64,000 nucleotides of DNA from Prorocentrum cordatum (taxonomy: Eukaryota; Sar; Dinophyceae; Prorocentrales; Prorocentraceae): NCBI GenBank assembly GCA_963575745.1, contig CAUYUJ010016909.1, forward strand, positions 192,942 through 256,941, read 5' to 3'. Positions 23,058 through 32,320 of this stretch are shown piece after piece. Below the pieces are notes generated by a model. The model was not told the DNA's origin and did no database searches. It saw only the letters and a program-made list of their open reading frames with translations. Position numbers and translations under genes: made by a program. Position 1 is the first letter of the stretch, and each line of letters begins with the position of its first letter.

Positions 23058-23232
23058 GGAGCCTCTGCGGACCCAATCCCTCATTTAAAGACTGGCCCGA
23101 ACATGAGCGGATCAGAAGAGGAACACGACGGCGCAACGACGGGCTCCCTCAAGTGCACCTCCATGCCAGGCACGAGCCCCGCGGCCGAGTAGGCGACGGA
23201 CCACGCCACGGCTGGTAAGGAGTACACGAGGG

Positions 23233-24129
23233 TCACTGCTGGTTGCAGGACGCCTCACCTTTCGTCTCCACAGTCACGGGCCATCCTTCACGCTCCAGTC
23301 TGGCAAGCTTCCACCTGAACGGCTGTGGATATAGTTTGCGCCTCCTCGATATCCGCTTGGCGCTGATGGCACCGACTGTCTGGGCGTGCAACTGCTGGAC
23401 CACCGCCAGATCCGCATCCGTGGCGCTGACCCCAGCCTCAGCAGCCCCACCCTCAGAGCCGTCCGTACTGGGGGGGTGGGACCCCAGCACAGGAAACTGC
23501 GCAGCAGCCCCACCCTCAGAGCCGTCCGTACTGGGGGGGTGGGACCCCAGCACAGGAAACTGCGAAGCCTCCGCGTCCGAGAGCTCGTGGATCTCGGAGT
23601 CTTCCTGCACGACGTGGACGGAGGGCCCCACGGGCAGCAGCTCCCAGGTGCCAGGGACGAATTCCGCCGCATCAGCAGAGAGGCTGGTGGGGGCGCGGCC
23701 GACTCCCGCGCGCCGTACCTCGAGGCGAGGCCCACGCTGTGCTCGGCGAAGCTCGCGGGCGCCTGCTAACGCCACGTCGATCTCGAGGGCCTCGGCGTGG
23801 AGCGCAACATTGCGCCGCAGCTTCTCCAGCCAGGTGGGCTCCATCCCGTGGAGCGTGGCCACGAAGGCAGGCAGAAGTGCGCGGAGACGCTGTGCCATCT
23901 CCGCATCCCCCACGATGTAGTCCAGGGCCGCTTCCGCCGCTGCCAGCTGCCCGCGGACGGCCTGCAGCTCCTCCACGCGCTTGGCCACGGCACGGTCAGC
24001 GGACCAACGCGCCCATGCCCGAGAAGCCCGGCGGGCCTCGGCAGAGCGCACTGGGCGGAGAAAAGCTCCGCCCTCCCGCGCCATTCCCAAGTCCGGAACA
24101 CCTCCAGCAGCAGCAGACCGGTCGCACAT
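23233..24129 (-). CDS. Intronless SL-tagged retrogene, unknown protein (298 aa)
   Basis: A single uninterrupted minus frame from ATG 24129, 38 nt downstream of a full DinoSL relic (24167-24188). This is the arrangement left when a trans-spliced, processed mRNA is reverse transcribed and inserted. The first half is Ala/Arg/Glu/Leu-rich and probably helical (about residues 45-125, including EELQAVRGQLAAAEAALDYI). The middle is acidic. A 21-residue unit (QFPVLGSHPPSTDGSEGGAA plus Ala) occurs twice in tandem around 185-227. The C terminus is basic (ISRRRKLYPQPFRWKLARLE). No signal peptide, membrane helix or known domain was recognised. (GGA/TCC)n arrays border both sides. The intact frame suggests a young or functional copy. 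Confidence 0.6.
   Translation of the reverse strand: MCDRSAAAGGVPDLGMAREGGAFLRPVRSAEARRASRAWARWSADRAVAKRVEELQAVRGQLAAAEAALDYIVGDAEMAQRLRALLPAFVATLHGMEPTWLEKLRRNVALHAEALEIDVALAGARELRRAQRGPRLEVRRAGVGRAPTSLSADAAEFVPGTWELLPVGPSVHVVQEDSEIHELSDAEASQFPVLGSHPPSTDGSEGGAAAQFPVLGSHPPSTDGSEGGAAEAGVSATDADLAVVQQLHAQTVGAISAKRISRRRKLYPQPFRWKLARLEREGWPVTVETKGEASCNQQ
23441..23566 (-). repeat. 63-bp in-frame tandem duplication
   Basis: Two almost identical 63-bp units (23441-23503 and 23504-23566) inside the retrogene. The length is a multiple of three, so the frame is kept and a 21-residue peptide is doubled. Confidence 0.9.
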
Positions 24130-24139
24130 GACGAGCCAG

Positions 24140-24147
24140 CTTGAGCC
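24140..24147 (-). other. Possible truncated second spliced-leader relic
   Basis: The minus strand reads GGCTCAAG, the last 8 nt of DinoSL, 20 nt downstream of the full relic and 11 nt before the retrogene ATG. Repeated cycles of trans-splicing and retroposition are known to leave stacked, truncated leaders in dinoflagellates. Eight bases alone could be chance. Confidence 0.35.
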
Positions 24148-24166
24148 CCGGGGGCGCGTCCGACGG

Positions 24167-24188
24167 CTTGAGCCAAAATGGCTACGGA
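24167..24188 (-). other. Relic dinoflagellate spliced leader (DinoSL)
   Basis: All 22 nt of DinoSL are present on the minus strand, with T at the variable first base (TCCGTAGCC...GGCTCAAG). The next bases are CCGTCGG rather than a GT donor, so this is a relic from a trans-spliced mRNA and not an SL RNA gene. It marks the 5' end of the retrogene transcript and abuts a TCC array on the plus strand. Confidence 0.95.
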
Positions 24189-24243
24189 TCCTCCTCCTCC
24201 TCCTCCTCCTCCTCCTCCTCCTCCTCCTCCTCCTCCTCCTCCT
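24189..24243. repeat. (TCC)n array, 5' side of the retrogene
   Basis: Perfect CCT triplets on the plus strand, starting immediately at the 5' end of the relic spliced leader. Confidence 0.97.
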
Positions 24244-24522
24244 AGTCCCTAGTCGTCACCCCCCTCTTGGCCGCCCCCGATGGTTTGGCCCAAGGGCCAT
24301 CGAACACGGACCTGGAACGACAGACTACCTCTGGGACAAGCGGTCGGGACCTCTGGGGCCGTGCATTGAAAAAACATCGTCGGATGTCTGGGTCCGTCGC
24401 TGGACGCCGTCGGTCGTCAGCGCCGCCGTCGTTGTCCGTCGTCCGTAGTCCGTCGTCGTCCTGGTCGTCGGTTGTTCAAGTGCTTCAAGAAAGGCTTCTT
24501 GAAAGAGGCTCTGGGGGATCTC

Positions 24523-24735
24523 GAGCAGAAGCGCGGAAATGAGGCCAGCGCGGCAGCGGGAGCACGATTCGGAACGAGCGGAAGCGCGGAAAGGAGGCCA
24601 GCGCTGCAGCGGGAACACGATTCGGATCGAGCGGAAGCGCGGAAACGAGGCCAGCGCTGCAGCAGGAACACGATTCGGATCGAGCAGAAGCCCCAACAGG
24701 AGGCCAGCGGTGCAGCTGGAGCAGCAGTTTGGAGG
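24523..24735. repeat. 53-bp tandem repeat, four copies
   Basis: Units start at 24523, 24576, 24629 and 24682 with the word GAGC(A/G)GAAGC. Copies are highly similar. The period is not a multiple of three, so no frame repeats from unit to unit. A related single unit sits at about 36798-36840. Confidence 0.9.
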
Positions 24736-25877
24736 AACCGAAAGCGTTCGGATTGGAGCAGCGCGTACAGAAATTCAACTCGCAGGCATCCGATGTGTCA
24801 AAACCATACGCGGAGGGGGGCGCGATCCCTCACAGTGGTCTTCGGGGGGACGGGAGAGTCGTATTCAGGTTGAGAAAGAGTGGAGAGAGCAAGGAGGGAG
24901 GGGGAGAGGGAGGAGGGAGGAACGTGAGGAGGGGTCAGAAGGGAGGAGGGAGCACGGAGGAGTGGGGGAAGAGGAGGAGGAGGTGGAAGGGGAGGAGGGA
25001 GGAGGAGGATGATAAGAAGTGGGAGGTGGGTTGTAAGAAGTGGGATGAGGGGCGAGGGAGGGGGAGCCCTTCTCCCCGTCCTGGTGAGGGTGCGACCGCA
25101 GGCTGACTGTTGTCACAACCCTGCGCTCGATACGCCCCTGTGCTTACCCAAAATACCACTTGCTACTGTCCAGGGCTCTGCTTCGTTTATCTGTTTTGCC
25201 ACTGCCTGTCCAGGGCTACCCCTCTCCATGCTGCCTCCTCCTCCATCTCAATCCTTCTCCCTCCTCATCCGCCTCCTCGGTCTTTCACCCCCCTTCTCCT
25301 CCTCCTCCTCCTCCTCCTCCTCCTCCTCCTCCATCTTCCTCCTCCTCCCATTTCATCATCCCTCCTTACTTCCTTCCTCCCTCCCTCCCTCCCTCCTCCT
25401 CCTCCTCCTCCTCCTCCTCCTTCTCCTCCTCTGCTCCACCCGTATTCATCTCCCTAACTCCTTCCCTCTCCCTCTCTCTCCCTCTATTTCTCTTTCTCTC
25501 TCTCTCTCTCTCGCTGTCTGCCTCTCCCCCTCTCTACCTACCTCTCGTTCTCTGGATTCGGACCGGGCGGGGGAAGACGAGGAGGCAGAAGGCAGGAGGA
25601 GGCAGGAGGAGGCAGGAGGCTGAGAAGGCACAAAAGTCCACTGCGACGGGAAAGCCCCGAACCAACCCAACCGATCGCGAAACCGAACAAAAAAAAAATC
25701 AGCCGAGACCGACGGACCGAAGGCAACCCGCAAAAAGAACGCGGCGGCGCAGCAGCCGACTCTGCGAAGAGGCCGAGCCGGCCGAAGCGCGGGCACCCTC
25801 GGGCAAGGAGGTAGCAGGAGGAGAGCGCAGGACCAGTCGGCATCGACTCGAAGTCGCTTCGAATCGTGATTCGTCGT
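24736..25877. other. Spacer with purine and pyrimidine tracts, no gene seen
   Basis: Holds a GGAGGGA-rich patch (24885-25015), a TCC-rich patch (25293-25435) and a short CT tract (25464-25512). Other sequence is unique and without a recognisable domain. Confidence 0.55.
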
Positions 25878-25985
25878 CGTCGTCGTCGCGGTCGTCGACG
25901 TCGTCGTCGTCGTGGTCGTCGTGGTCGTCGTGCCCGTCGTGGTCGTCGTTGTCGCCGACGAACGCGACCACGACGACCACCCACT
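25872..25985. repeat. (GTC)n-like triplet tract
   Basis: GTC/GTCGTG triplets on the plus strand, turning to GACGACCAC near the end, so the two ends are partly complementary and could form a stem. Confidence 0.9.
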
Positions 25986-26375
25986 CACTCACTCAGTAGC
26001 TCCCGAACCTCAAGCTTCGAGGTCAAGGTTCGAATCACCACTTGACCGGCTCCGCCGCCCCAGCCAAAAACCAGGGGGAAGGGGGGCTAAAACGAACGAA
26101 GAGCCCGGTCAAGGACGCCAGACAAGCCTTCGGCCTTCGGCCCTTGCAAGACAAGCAGCTGTTTCGCAACACCGGCTCTGGGCAGGCTGTGCTGCCCGAA
26201 TCGGAATTCGCGTGGGATCGGGCTGCATCGGAATGAGTCGAAGCCGACCTGGACCAGAAGCGCCGGGACGCACCGCGGCGCAACAACGAGATCGGGCCGC
26301 ACTGGACCGCTCAAATCAGAATCGTCGGCGTCCAAGTGGATCGAGCCAGCCGGAATCGGCATCGGCATCGGCATT

Positions 26376-27510
26376 GGAGGAAGAGGAGGAGGAGGAGGAG
26401 GAGGAGGAGGAGGATGAGGAGGAGGAGAGGAGGAGCGGAGGAGGGGGAGGACAGGAGGAGGAGGAGGCGGGGAGGGGGAGGGATAAGGGGAGGAGGAGGA
26501 CGAGGAGGAGGAGTGAGGAGGCGGAGGAGGAGGCGGGGGGAGGGCAAAGGAGGGAGGGAGGAGGAGGAGGCGGAGGGGGAGGAGAGTGAGGAGCGGGGGA
26601 GGAGCACGGATAAGGAGGACGAGGAGGCGGAGGAGGAAGGTGGAGGAGGGAGGAGGAGGGGAGGAGAAGGAGGAGGGGAGGTGAGGAGGGAGAAGGGGAG
26701 GAGGGGAGGAGGGGCGAGGAGAAGGGGACGCGGGGAGGGGACGAAGAGGCGGAGGAGGATACGGCAAGCGGAAGAGGCGAGGAGGTGGGGAGGGAGGGAC
26801 GCGGCGCAGGAGGAGGAGGAGAGTCGGAGAGGAGGAGGGGCGGGAGGGTGGGAGGAGGGGGGAGGGAGGGCGGGAGGGCAAAGGGGAGGGGGGACGCGGC
26901 GGCGGCGGCGGCGGGCCAGGAGGCGGAGGAGGGGAGGAAGGAGGAGGCGGAGGAGGGCGGAGGAGGGGAGGACGGAGCCCCCCCTGGAACGATGGCGGGA
27001 TCCACCGTGCGGCAGGCGGCCGCGCTTGCCGTCGGCGGCCCACGCGATCAGGCGCGCTGGCGGGCTGCATGCCGACACTGCCGCGGCCGCTTCGGGGGGG
27101 CCAGCGGAGGAGGAGGCGGGGAGGAGGAGGAGGCGGAGGAGGATAGGAGGAGGAGGAGGGGGTCGGCGGATGAGGAGGCGGAGGCGGAGTAGGAGGAGGA
27201 GGAGGGAGGGGAGGCGGCGGCGGCGGAGGGGGAGGAGGGGGGCGGATGGGCGGGAGGAGGGGGGAGGAGGGGGAAGGGAAGGAGGAGGAGGAGGCGGGAG
27301 GAGGAGGAGGAGGAGGGAGGAAGAGGCAGGCGGCGGAGGGGAGGAGGAGGCGTAAGGCGGCGCGGAGGGCGGAGGAAGGAGGAGGGGAGGAGGAGAGGGA
27401 GGAGGACGATGGAGGAGGAGGAGGACGATGGAGGAGGATGGGGAGGAGGAGGAGGAGGAGGAGGAGAAGGAGGAGGAGGAGGAGGAGGAGGAGGGGGAGG
27501 AGGAGGACCA
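26376..27510. repeat. (GGA)n array, 3' side of element B
   Basis: About 1.1 kb of GGA-rich purine tract, with a GC-rich unique interruption at about 26975-27105. Long Pro/Ser and Arg/Gly frames here are artefacts. The array ends about 75 bp beyond the last stop codon of element B. Confidence 0.93.
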
Positions 27511-27584
27511 GCGCACTGCTTAGGATGATGTCTGTGATCCACCGCGCCCCAGCGCGGAGACAGAGGCCTGGGCCTCCGAGCTCA

Positions 27585-30359
27585 TCAGGGGGTAGAGGCA
27601 GCCCCCGCAGCAGAGCTTGATGCTGCTGCCAGATCCCTGAGAGTCTGGCGGTAAAATTGGGCCAGGGGGACAGGGGGTTTGAAAACCACAGGTGAATTCT
27701 TCCCCCCTTTCGGGTGTCTGAGACTGAGAACCTTAGAGAGACGGTCGGCGGCACCTGTACTCTGTGGCCCTCGACGTAAACACTCCGAATTGAGTCCCCT
27801 GCCTTGCTCCATATAAGAGCCGCAATCTTTACAGATAATCAGGGTGGACGAATTGTCCACGTATTCTAACCATAGGAGATTGTGCCTTTTCGGGTCCTGG
27901 GCTAGCTTAGCCATAGCAGCACAGTACCCTGGGCACTTCTCATTCTGACGGGCTATCTGGTGTTGGCTGGACTTCGCCGTCACTCGGCAAACGGTGCATA
28001 ACCATTTACCCCTTATATATTCCCAGTTATGAGTCGCGTCCGCTGCCTCCGACACAGCCACAGGCGGCGGAGGAGGGGGCGAGGGAGGCGGAGGGGCGGC
28101 CCCAGGGTCCCAGACGTGAGGAGCGGACGCGGCTCCTATGGGGGGGTTGGAACTCGTGGGAGCCTCGAGGCCCTTCTTGCCTCTCTTAGGAGCCAAGGCG
28201 GGCCACTTGGGGAGGATTCTAGCCAGATAACGCAAAAATCTGCCGAGCAAACGGGTTTGAAACGCATGGGATTCAACCTCGGACCTGCTGGGCTGGGCCA
28301 TCTTCTGGGCCGCCTGCTTAGCTGCCTTGTCGGCAGCGTCGTTCCCGAGGGCGTGGGTCCTTTCTTCTGGGGAGGAAAACTCGGCTTCGAGAGACTGGTG
28401 GCCTTTGACTTTACATATACAACTGCTAGGGCGGACGCAGCACGCGCCTGCCAAGACCTTGAAGCCGCTCATGGTAGACCTGCGAGAGAAACGATGGGCC
28501 AGATGGAGGTCTATAGCGGCTTTATAATCCGTGTGCACATGGGTGATCAACGGCGAGGCATGGCAAGCTAAAAGAATCGCTAACTGCTCTGCAGCTCCTG
28601 AAGTCTGTCGAAACTGCTGCCCCACCTGGCCTGTGAGGATGGCGAAAGGTTCGTCTTCTCGCAGGGCAACAACAGAGAATCCAGCCGCTCTGTAGGCTGG
28701 GTGGAGAGAATTGTCGCAACTGCCGTCAGTGTAGACTTGGCCCTCGAAGGCCTCTTGCAGAGACAAAACAGGGTCCCTGCACCAAAATTCAACATCTTCT
28801 ATCCCAAGGCCAGGCCTGGCTCCCACGGAAAACTCAGGGTCCCGCTGGAAACCAAAACGCAACAAGGGCTCATCGCTGCTCGACTGCAGCAGTTCTAGCT
28901 CATGAGGACTGAAGCATTCTTCACGCTCATTCCTGGTCAAATCACAGCCGAAAACACGGTGCTTGATATCATCAGACACAGCACCGCAGAGGCAGGCGGG
29001 GTCGACAGGGTAGCCTGCATCCTTGGCTCGAGCTTTAGTCCAGCAGCCTTGGGTGAGAAACGTCAAGAGACACCCTCTCTCTTGCTTCGACAGCGAGGGA
29101 TCTTTCAAAGCGGCGAGGGCAACTGTAGGGTCTAGCCTAGCACCTGGAGCTCCAAGCTTGCTCGCGGCCTTCTCTCTCAAAATGTCTAGCCAGTCGTCCT
29201 GCATGAGCTGCTGTACAAACGCAGGAGAGTAGCTGGTCATGGGGTAATGCAGGCCGCTGCGAGAAACAAAAACGAGAGGGGAGGCCAGACTCCACCCAAT
29301 TCGTTTGAGAGACAGGATCATGGCCCCGAAGGGGCCTCGCACGGCCGCCCACCTCTGGGGCGTGGAGCCCAAAAGGCTCTCCCCGCGGGCCCTGAGGGCT
29401 CTCAGCGAGGCCAGCGCTTGACTCGAATTGGTGGCGGCACTCCACACGAGCATGTGCCACAGCATGGCGGGTCCAAGGGCAAGCTTCCAGGTGGGGTCAC
29501 CCACTAGGATTAAGCTTAAAGTCCTGCTTCTAGTGGCGCATTTGGGCCCCGCTAGCTTTAAATATTGTTGCTGGGCAATAGCTAGTTGCGAATTATTAAG
29601 GCCCGTCACTTCATGTCCAAAAGACGTTGCTGCAAAGATCCCCGTGTTGTAAACCTTCCTCGTGTCTCCACCTCCTTTCTGAATAGCTCCAAGCCTCCTC
29701 ATCCTTCTCTTGATCTGCTCCATCCTCGTCCTGGTCAACCTGTTCGTTCTCCATCGGCATTGGGGGGCTCCTGCGGCGGTTTCCACTCCAAGATTCGGGG
29801 CAGAGATGTCCAAGTTGGAGCCTGCACGATCCTTAAGCTTTTTCCTCAAGAGAGACCTGAGCTTCGGGGTCGAGGCAACCATCTGCGTCTTGGCTGGCGA
29901 TATGCTGCAATCCAAATCCTGCTTGATACTGGCGAGCAAACGGCGAGTGCCCAAGTCGAGGCTGCTGACCACGACCTTGGGCTTCTGGCTGTGAGACTTC
30001 AAAAGGAGGTCATCAATGAACATGAAGAGGTCGAGGGAGGGATTCTGGTGGGTCCAGGAGTCCAGGGGTTCCAGGGTGTACATCTGGATGAGATAAGTAG
30101 CAAACCCACACCCTGCAGCTAGACCATACTTAGTACAACCAACGTACACGATCATATCCTGGAGGGCGACGAACCTAGGACTCGAATAAATGCTGATGAT
30201 TAGCCTTAAGAGGGTAGCTGGGAAACCACTTCTAAGGGCTCGCTTGGCTAACTTGCTTCTATTGACGTGCTCGTAGTAGTTACTGAGGTCATACAGAACC
30301 ATACCCGACACAAAAGCCTCACTCTTCTTCTTAAATATACGTTTCGCAATCCAGGTTCT
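27585..30359 (-). pseudogene. Element B ORF2, second part: RT palm, RNase H, Cys-rich tail
   Basis: Continues ORF2 in the +1 frame relative to the upstream part; sense resumes at about 30359 (TWIAKRIFKKKSEAFVSG). RT motif A is MVLYDLSNYYEHV, motif B GLAAGCGFATYL and motif C FMFIDDLLL (Asp pair at 30009-30014). An RNase HI domain follows with YTDGSC (Asp near 28726), the Glu of GAAEQLA, HTDYKAA (near 28525), VKGHQ and GNDAADKAA, so the usual acidic residues and the His are all present. After a Pro-rich linker come two Cys clusters: C-x2-C...C near 27985 and ICKDCGSY near 27815. No internal stop was found. Fused to the upstream part this would be a full ORF2 product. A +1 slip at the joint cannot be excluded, but a mutation is simpler. 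Confidence 0.85.
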
Positions 30360-32316
30360 GCTTGAAAACGAGCTCGACTATCGAATGACCTGCTTGATGG
30401 GCGAGAAAGGGTCGCCTATGGTGCCTCTCCCATTCTCGAGCGGCTGACTGACGAATACGCGCCCACGTGCGGTAGAGGCCTGACATCATTCCTATGGATC
30501 TCATAGCTGGCTTTGTTGCTGACTTATCCTGTTGCTTGTGCTTCATGATGAGGACCGATATGATAGCTTGCAGCTGCGACGGCATAAACCCCAGGCATTC
30601 GATGACCAGGATGAGCCGAGCTATGAGATCCGCCTGCGGTTGCGAAAGCAAGAGAAAATGCCTCGGGTGGACTCCGTCCCAGGTCGAGGCTGTTCTGGGG
30701 GGGAAGCTCTTGGCAGCAGCTTGCACCGTTTCACCTGTAAGAAGGCCCAGAGCGACACGATCGTCGATATGACCAGGAACAGGGTTGGGTTGGGTCCTCG
30801 TTTGCGTGTCCCAAATACTGGCAAGTCGTTCAGCTTCCCCCTCCAGAATTCTCGACGGCCTGCCTGACCACTGGCCGCGATGGAAAGTAGACGCGGGCTT
30901 CCAAGCCTCGAGATTGCGCGACCAGCGATGTGCCCAGCCAACGCCACCTTGTAGTGAGGTCTGCACCCAGGAAGCCCAGGCCTTAGAGGCCGCCAGGTTG
31001 CTTTTGCCACGCTCCGAATCGATGGACTTGTCCAAGTCCTCGATCAGGGTCCCGATGGCGTCGTTGGCTGTGCCCATTGCTAGCGTACCTGCTGCACTGT
31101 CGGAGATCAGCAGCTCGCCGAGCTGCTGGGAAGCGAGGAGCCCCTGCTTGAGGCTCGCGACCTCTTGAAACTCGTCAGGAGCGTCTTGCAGCCCTGCGAC
31201 GACAAAGACTAGCTGCTGGTGATCTTGATGATGGATGCTGTAATTGATGTCCGTTAGCCTGTTGCGAAGCCAACGTAGAGGAGCCTCTAGGGATTTCCAG
31301 CTTGATCTAGCTTTGGCGACTGTGTGCTTAGCTCTTACCCCTTTGATGGTAGGGGGGCTGGCCCTGGGAGTAGAGGAATGCTTCAGCGGAGTGTCCGTTT
31401 CTCGGCTGACAGTCTGCTCCAAATCTTTGACGACCGTGAAATAGACGACGTCTAATACTGCTTGCTTTTGCTTATGGCTGAGAGGCTTGGCGGCATCAGC
31501 TAGTAATTGATCTGCATAATCAAGTGCGCATGCACTCTGGGTCCAGGCCAGCTGTCGAGGCTGTGGCCCGAACGGCCGTGTTGACGGTAGCCTCTGCGGC
31601 CGAACCAACACTGGGATCATGAAGCTGTCGGAGTCCGAGAGGTCGAGACACACTGGCCTGTGGGGAGACATCGGGTAGTTGGCCCACGTGCGGGCCTTGT
31701 CGACGTATTCGCTGAGCGTCTTACTGATGATGAAATAATCCAGAACCGATTGAGTTTTCTTCACGCGGAAGGTTGGGCTCGATGGGGCAACCACTTGAAG
31801 GGAGGCCCTGTGGAGGTAATCGAGGCTCTCGATCCTGGACGGCGAAAGGTTGAAATCTCCAGCCACGATGATCGGGACCCTCTCCTGATCTTGCTGGACG
31901 GCGATGTCTGCTAACAGGCCTAGGTTGACTTCTCCAAGCCCGCCAGCTGCTTTAAAATACGCGCACATGAGCCCTAGCCGAGGTAGGCCAGGGAGCTCCA
32001 AAAGTAGACCAGTAAGACGACTGCGGTCCACTGTACTCCTGAAGCTCATGTTGGATATGCCAATGTCGAGGTTGGCTCTGACTAGGATGGCAACACCGCT
32101 TACAATCTGCTGATTGTCATTGAGTGCTGCTGGTGAGATATGCGCCAACCAACCCATTGATTGGCACCACTGGACTTGCTGTGCAATGACATCCCCATCT
32201 CTGAGCTTGTGTTCCTGGACACAAATCAAAGAACAGTCACTGGCAGCGCGGGATTTGATGAACTGCTTGAGCGTGGGCCAGCAGCTCCCGTTGAACGTGA
32301 CGATGCCGAGCTTGTT
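30331..32316 (-). pseudogene. Element B ORF2, first part: EEP endonuclease and RT fingers
   Basis: The sense frame starts directly after the ORF1 stop in the +1 frame; there is no plausible AUG. Residues counted from Asn at 32316: NKLGIVTFNG opens the EEP endonuclease, with E35 (VQEHKL), GDFN at 153-156 and VLDYF (D193). The last motif is SPHRP (H219) where SDHRP is usual. A linker and the N-terminal RT region follow (PPRTASTWDGVHP, IISVLIMKHKQQ, MRSIGMMSGLYRTWARIR). The frame stops at TAA 30331-30333, just after VELVFKQ, where RT sense moves to the next frame. This lesion cuts the RT before its catalytic motifs, so the copy is probably inactive unless a +1 shift repairs it. Confidence 0.85.
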
Positions 32317-32320
32317 AAAG
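32314..32320 (-). promoter_or_regulatory. Candidate +1 frameshift site CTT-TAA-C (element B)
   Basis: ORF1 ends CTT TAA and the next base is C. Skipping one T puts the ribosome in the ORF2 frame (AAC AAG), and the endonuclease starts within three codons. The same layout, CTT-TAG-C, is seen at the ORF1/ORF2 joint of element D. It resembles the bacterial prfB shift site (CUU-UGA-C) and the Ty1 site (CUU-AGG-C). Inference from sequence only. Confidence 0.55.

Noticed and set aside
24523-24735. Possible CRISPR array
   Set aside because: The 53-bp units are directly adjacent without variable spacers, and the genome is eukaryotic.
26087-27754. 555-codon and 401-codon Pro/Ser frames
   Set aside because: They follow the GGA array beside element B and partly antisense unrelated sequence; no protein-like part.
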